DNA of 44,006 nucleotides, from NCBI GenBank assembly GCA_903904005.1, contig CAIVAR010000137.1, forward strand, positions 1 through 44,006. Direction: 5' to 3'. Below are positions 41,913 through 44,006 of the stretch, in pieces; the first letter of the stretch is position 1, and every line of letters starts with the position of its first letter. Under the pieces are notes generated by a model. The model saw nothing but the letters and a program-made list of their open reading frames with translations, was not told the origin of the DNA and searched no databases. This stretch comes from an uncultured Anaeromyxobacter sp. GTDB lineage: Bacteria; Myxococcota; Myxococcia; Myxococcales; Anaeromyxobacteraceae. Both the position numbers and the translations under genes were made by a program.

Positions 41913-43607
41913 CTACGGGTCCTGCGGGTCCTTCTTCTTCACGAGCTCCTCGTACTGTCCACGGTGCTCCTCCTCGAGCATCGCGTGGCTCATCTTGCCG
42001 GTGAGCCAGACCCAGTTCATCGGGAAGATCGAGGGCTTCAGGTGCGCGTTGTAGAAGTGCACCACGAAGAGGAAGAGCAGCGCGAGCGTCGCCTCCTCGC
42101 CGTGGATGATCTGGGCCGAGGTGAGCACCCAGTGCGGCGCCCACTTGGCGAAGAAGACCGGGAACCAGAGCACGAAGCCGGTGCCGACCATCATGATCAT
42201 GCCCCAGAACACCGCCCAGTAATCGAACTTCTCCAGGTAGCTGTACTTCCCGTAGGCGGGGCGCTCGCCGAAGCCGAGCATGTAGCGGATGTTGTCGCGG
42301 ATCTCGCCGACGTCGCGCGGGCCGGGCAGCATCGAGAAGGCGAGCGTCCGCCGCGCCCCGTGCAGCACGAGGTAGAGGATGTGGTACGCGCCCGAGATGA
42401 TGATCATCACGGCGGCGATGCGGTGGAGCAGCGCCGCGCCGTGCGGACCGCCGAAGAGGGCCAGGATCTTGCGCGAGGTCTCGATGGCCTCCGGGGAGCC
42501 GGCGCCGCGCAGCGGCCAGCCGGTGACGCCGAGCAGGATCACGCCGCTGAGCATCATCCAGTGCTGGGCGCGCTGGTGGAGGTCGAAGCGCTGCACGAAC
42601 TCCGCCTCCTTGAGCGGATCGTGTCCGTGCCCGGCCTTCTTCATGCGGATCTTGTGGCGAACCTCGGCGAAGAGGTCGAGGGCCACGTGGCCGGCGAAGA
42701 AGATCAGGGTGAGCGCCGCGAGCCACGAGAAGACCACGTGGAGGAAGTGCGGGATCTTGCTCTCGCTGTGCGCGGGATCGTGGTGGGCGATGAGCTTGGC
42801 GAAGTTCTCGTTCGCCCCCTCGTGGCAGCGGCCGCAGGTCTGCGCGCGGTGGGTGCCGGCGACGGGGGAGGCCGGGTCGGTCTTGGCCAGGATCTTGTGG
42901 GCGTTCGGGTGGAGCACACCCTTCGCGTCCTTCTCGGCCACGCCGTGGCAGTCGGCGCAGGCCGGGGCGCGCGCCGATCCGGTGTTGACGAGCCGGCCGT
43001 GGATCGAGTCGTGGAAGGTGACGACGACGTCGCCCTTGAGCCCGGCCTTCTCGGCGAAGACCGGGTCGGCGTGGCACTTCTCGCAGCGCTCGGAGATGGC
43101 GCGCGCGCCGGGGGAGAACTTCACGCCGGCCGCGGCGGGGGCGGCCACCGGCTTCACGATCTCGTGGACCGCGCCGTGGCAGCTCGCGCAGGTGGGGCCG
43201 GCCACCTTGGCGTCGCCCTTCATCCACTTTCCGTGGACGGAGGCGGCGAGCTGCTCGACCACCTCGGAGTGGCAGTTCCCGCAGGCCAGGTAGGCGCGCG
43301 GGGCGGTGCTCGCCTTGAGCGCCTCGAAGCGGGCCATCGTCGCGGCGTCGGCGCCCTCGAGGGCGGGGAGCTCGTGCGGGCCGGGCGCCTGGTAGCCGGC
43401 GTGGCAATCGGTGCAGCCGAAGGTGCCGTGGACCGACTTCCCGAACTGGGCAGGGCGGACGCCGGACTCGCCGGGCTTCGACGCCACGTGGCAGTCGAGG
43501 CAGGCCTGGTTGGGGTCGGACGCGGCCGCCTGGGCGGGGGCGTCGGCCGCGGCGGCGGCCATCGGGAACGTCAGGAGCAGCGACAGGAGGAGGGTAGGTA
43601 CGCGCAT
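41913..43607 (-). CDS. CbcL-like fusion: seven-heme cytochrome c plus diheme cytochrome b
   Basis: A 564-residue protein. A signal peptide (about 22 residues) is followed by a periplasmic domain with seven CXXCH sites starting at C36, C65, C109, C140, C175, C217 and C258. After a membrane helix near 290-312 comes a HydC/FdnI-type cytochrome b domain with about four more helices and candidate haem-b histidines in FDLHQRAQHW, ALLHRI, GAYHILYLVLHG and VVHFYNAH. The order and b domain match Geobacter CbcL, an inner-membrane menaquinol oxidoreductase used for low-potential extracellular acceptors, which has nine c-haems. ATG 43607 is chosen for the signal peptide; upstream sequence is AT-rich (43660-43690). 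Confidence 0.9.
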   Translation of the reverse strand: MRVPTLLLSLLLTFPMAAAAADAPAQAAASDPNQACLDCHVASKPGESGVRPAQFGKSVHGTFGCTDCHAGYQAPGPHELPALEGADAATMARFEALKASTAPRAYLACGNCHSEVVEQLAASVHGKWMKGDAKVAGPTCASCHGAVHEIVKPVAAPAAAGVKFSPGARAISERCEKCHADPVFAEKAGLKGDVVVTFHDSIHGRLVNTGSARAPACADCHGVAEKDAKGVLHPNAHKILAKTDPASPVAGTHRAQTCGRCHEGANENFAKLIAHHDPAHSESKIPHFLHVVFSWLAALTLIFFAGHVALDLFAEVRHKIRMKKAGHGHDPLKEAEFVQRFDLHQRAQHWMMLSGVILLGVTGWPLRGAGSPEAIETSRKILALFGGPHGAALLHRIAAVMIIISGAYHILYLVLHGARRTLAFSMLPGPRDVGEIRDNIRYMLGFGERPAYGKYSYLEKFDYWAVFWGMIMMVGTGFVLWFPVFFAKWAPHWVLTSAQIIHGEEATLALLFLFVVHFYNAHLKPSIFPMNWVWLTGKMSHAMLEEEHRGQYEELVKKKDPQDP

Positions 43608-43747
43608 ATGGTCCGGTGGGAGGCCCCGTGCAGGGGGTGTGCCTGAGCGGCGCAGGATAAGGGGTTGTATTTCAAAAGCATTGCGCTGGATCAGATCCGG
43701 GGTCGGCGCACGGATTGCGTTTACGGGGACGGGGCGCAAAAGGAAAT

Positions 43748-43774
43748 GCGGTCCCGGAGGTTTCCCGGGACCGC
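43748..43774 (-). terminator. Terminator of the gene running off the right end
   Basis: GCGGTCCCGG (43748-43757) pairs perfectly with CCGGGACCGC (43765-43774), loop of 7 nt. On the minus strand a TTTCCTTTT-like tract follows. It lies 28 nt past the stop codon at 43802. Confidence 0.6.
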
Positions 43775-43801
43775 GCATCTCCTGGAACCGCTCCGCCGAG
43801 A

Positions 43802-44006
43802 CTAGGCCTTCGTCGCCTCGGTGGCCGGCTTGGCGGGGGCGGCGGTGAGGACGCCGACCGCGGCACCGGCGACGGCGCCACCGACCGCGAAGAGGGAGCC
43901 GACGCCGAGGGCGCCCATGACCATGCCGAAGACGATGAGGGCGCGGACGAAGAAGGTGGGCTGGACGGGGGTGCCGAAGATGCCGCCGGCGAGGAGGACG
44001 CCCGCG
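43802..44006 (-). CDS. C-terminal part of a small hydrophobic membrane protein (cut by window edge)
   Basis: The open frame continues past the right edge; 67 residues are visible before the TAG. They contain two hydrophobic segments separated by GTPVQPTFFVRALI, then a short Ala/Pro/Lys tail (APAKPATEATKA). The arrangement loosely recalls a c/K-type ATPase proteolipid, but no membrane glutamate is visible in the expected second helix, so I leave it unnamed. Its own hairpin terminator follows. Confidence 0.6.
   Translation of the reverse strand, partial: AGVLLAGGIFGTPVQPTFFVRALIVFGMVMGALGVGSLFAVGGAVAGAAVGVLTAAPAKPATEATKA

Noticed and set aside
43802-44006. ATP synthase c/K subunit
   Set aside because: Hydrophobic pattern and QP..F..ALI segment are suggestive, but the essential membrane acidic residue is not seen and most of the protein is off the edge.

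Overview
The window is a very GC-rich bacterial chromosome segment. Codon choice, the gene set (LolA, a PcrA-type helicase with a C-terminal Tudor-like domain, long-type ArgG, RNase J, YajQ, many lipoproteins, an AgmX/PglI-like domain, multiheme cytochromes) and gene order suggest a member of the Myxococcota, most likely Anaeromyxobacter-like. That placement is inference; no rRNA or other marker is present. Genes are tightly packed, with many ATGA/TGATG/GTGA stop-start overlaps. I see no tRNA, rRNA, CRISPR array, prophage or insertion sequence.

Left part (1-7.8 kb): a radical SAM enzyme of the AmmeMemoRadiSam type, a 20-cysteine duplicated lipoprotein, an HCCA-isomerase/DsbA-fold protein divergent from lolA plus a MATE exporter, a membrane NapH/NosR-like iron-sulfur protein, an RluA-type pseudouridine synthase and argG. 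From 7.8 to 16 kb the minus strand carries two units. One is a hybrid histidine kinase coupled to a periplasmic PstS-like binding protein. The other is a housekeeping operon: RNase J, YajQ, SPFH lipoprotein, RimO, carboxylesterase.

Middle part (16-28.3 kb): PcrA/UvrD helicase, an HNH endonuclease, a hydrolase-Ogt-DUF2141 operon, a methyltransferase plus a polytopic membrane protein, and a plus-strand run of glgC, two M16 peptidase-family subunits (one catalytic, one lacking the zinc site) and a RecB/AddB/Cas4-type nuclease with an Fe-S cysteine signature. From 28.3 to 40.5 kb everything is on the minus strand: a beta-barrel-like protein, a PabB-PabC fusion, an M1-like gluzincin lipoprotein, an M28 peptidase with a membrane domain, a large secreted Ig-repeat protein, and a three-gene unit of sensor kinase, NtrC-type regulator and AgmX-like membrane protein.

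Right end (40.5-44 kb): a membrane-anchored dodecaheme cytochrome c, divergent from the two-component system by 39 bp, a small membrane protein, and a seven-heme c/diheme b fusion resembling Geobacter CbcL. Together these look like a quinol-oxidising, possibly extracellular, electron-transfer module with its own sigma-54 control. This is the most interesting biology in the window.

At a smaller scale, two signals recur. Several genes at the head of transcription units lack a Shine-Dalgarno sequence and have a TAnnnT element 6-9 nt before the start codon, suggesting leaderless transcripts. The tetranucleotide CTAG, expected on the order of a hundred times at this base composition, was noticed only eleven times, always in a stop codon or in a putative -10 element, and three convergent gene pairs end on one shared CTAG.
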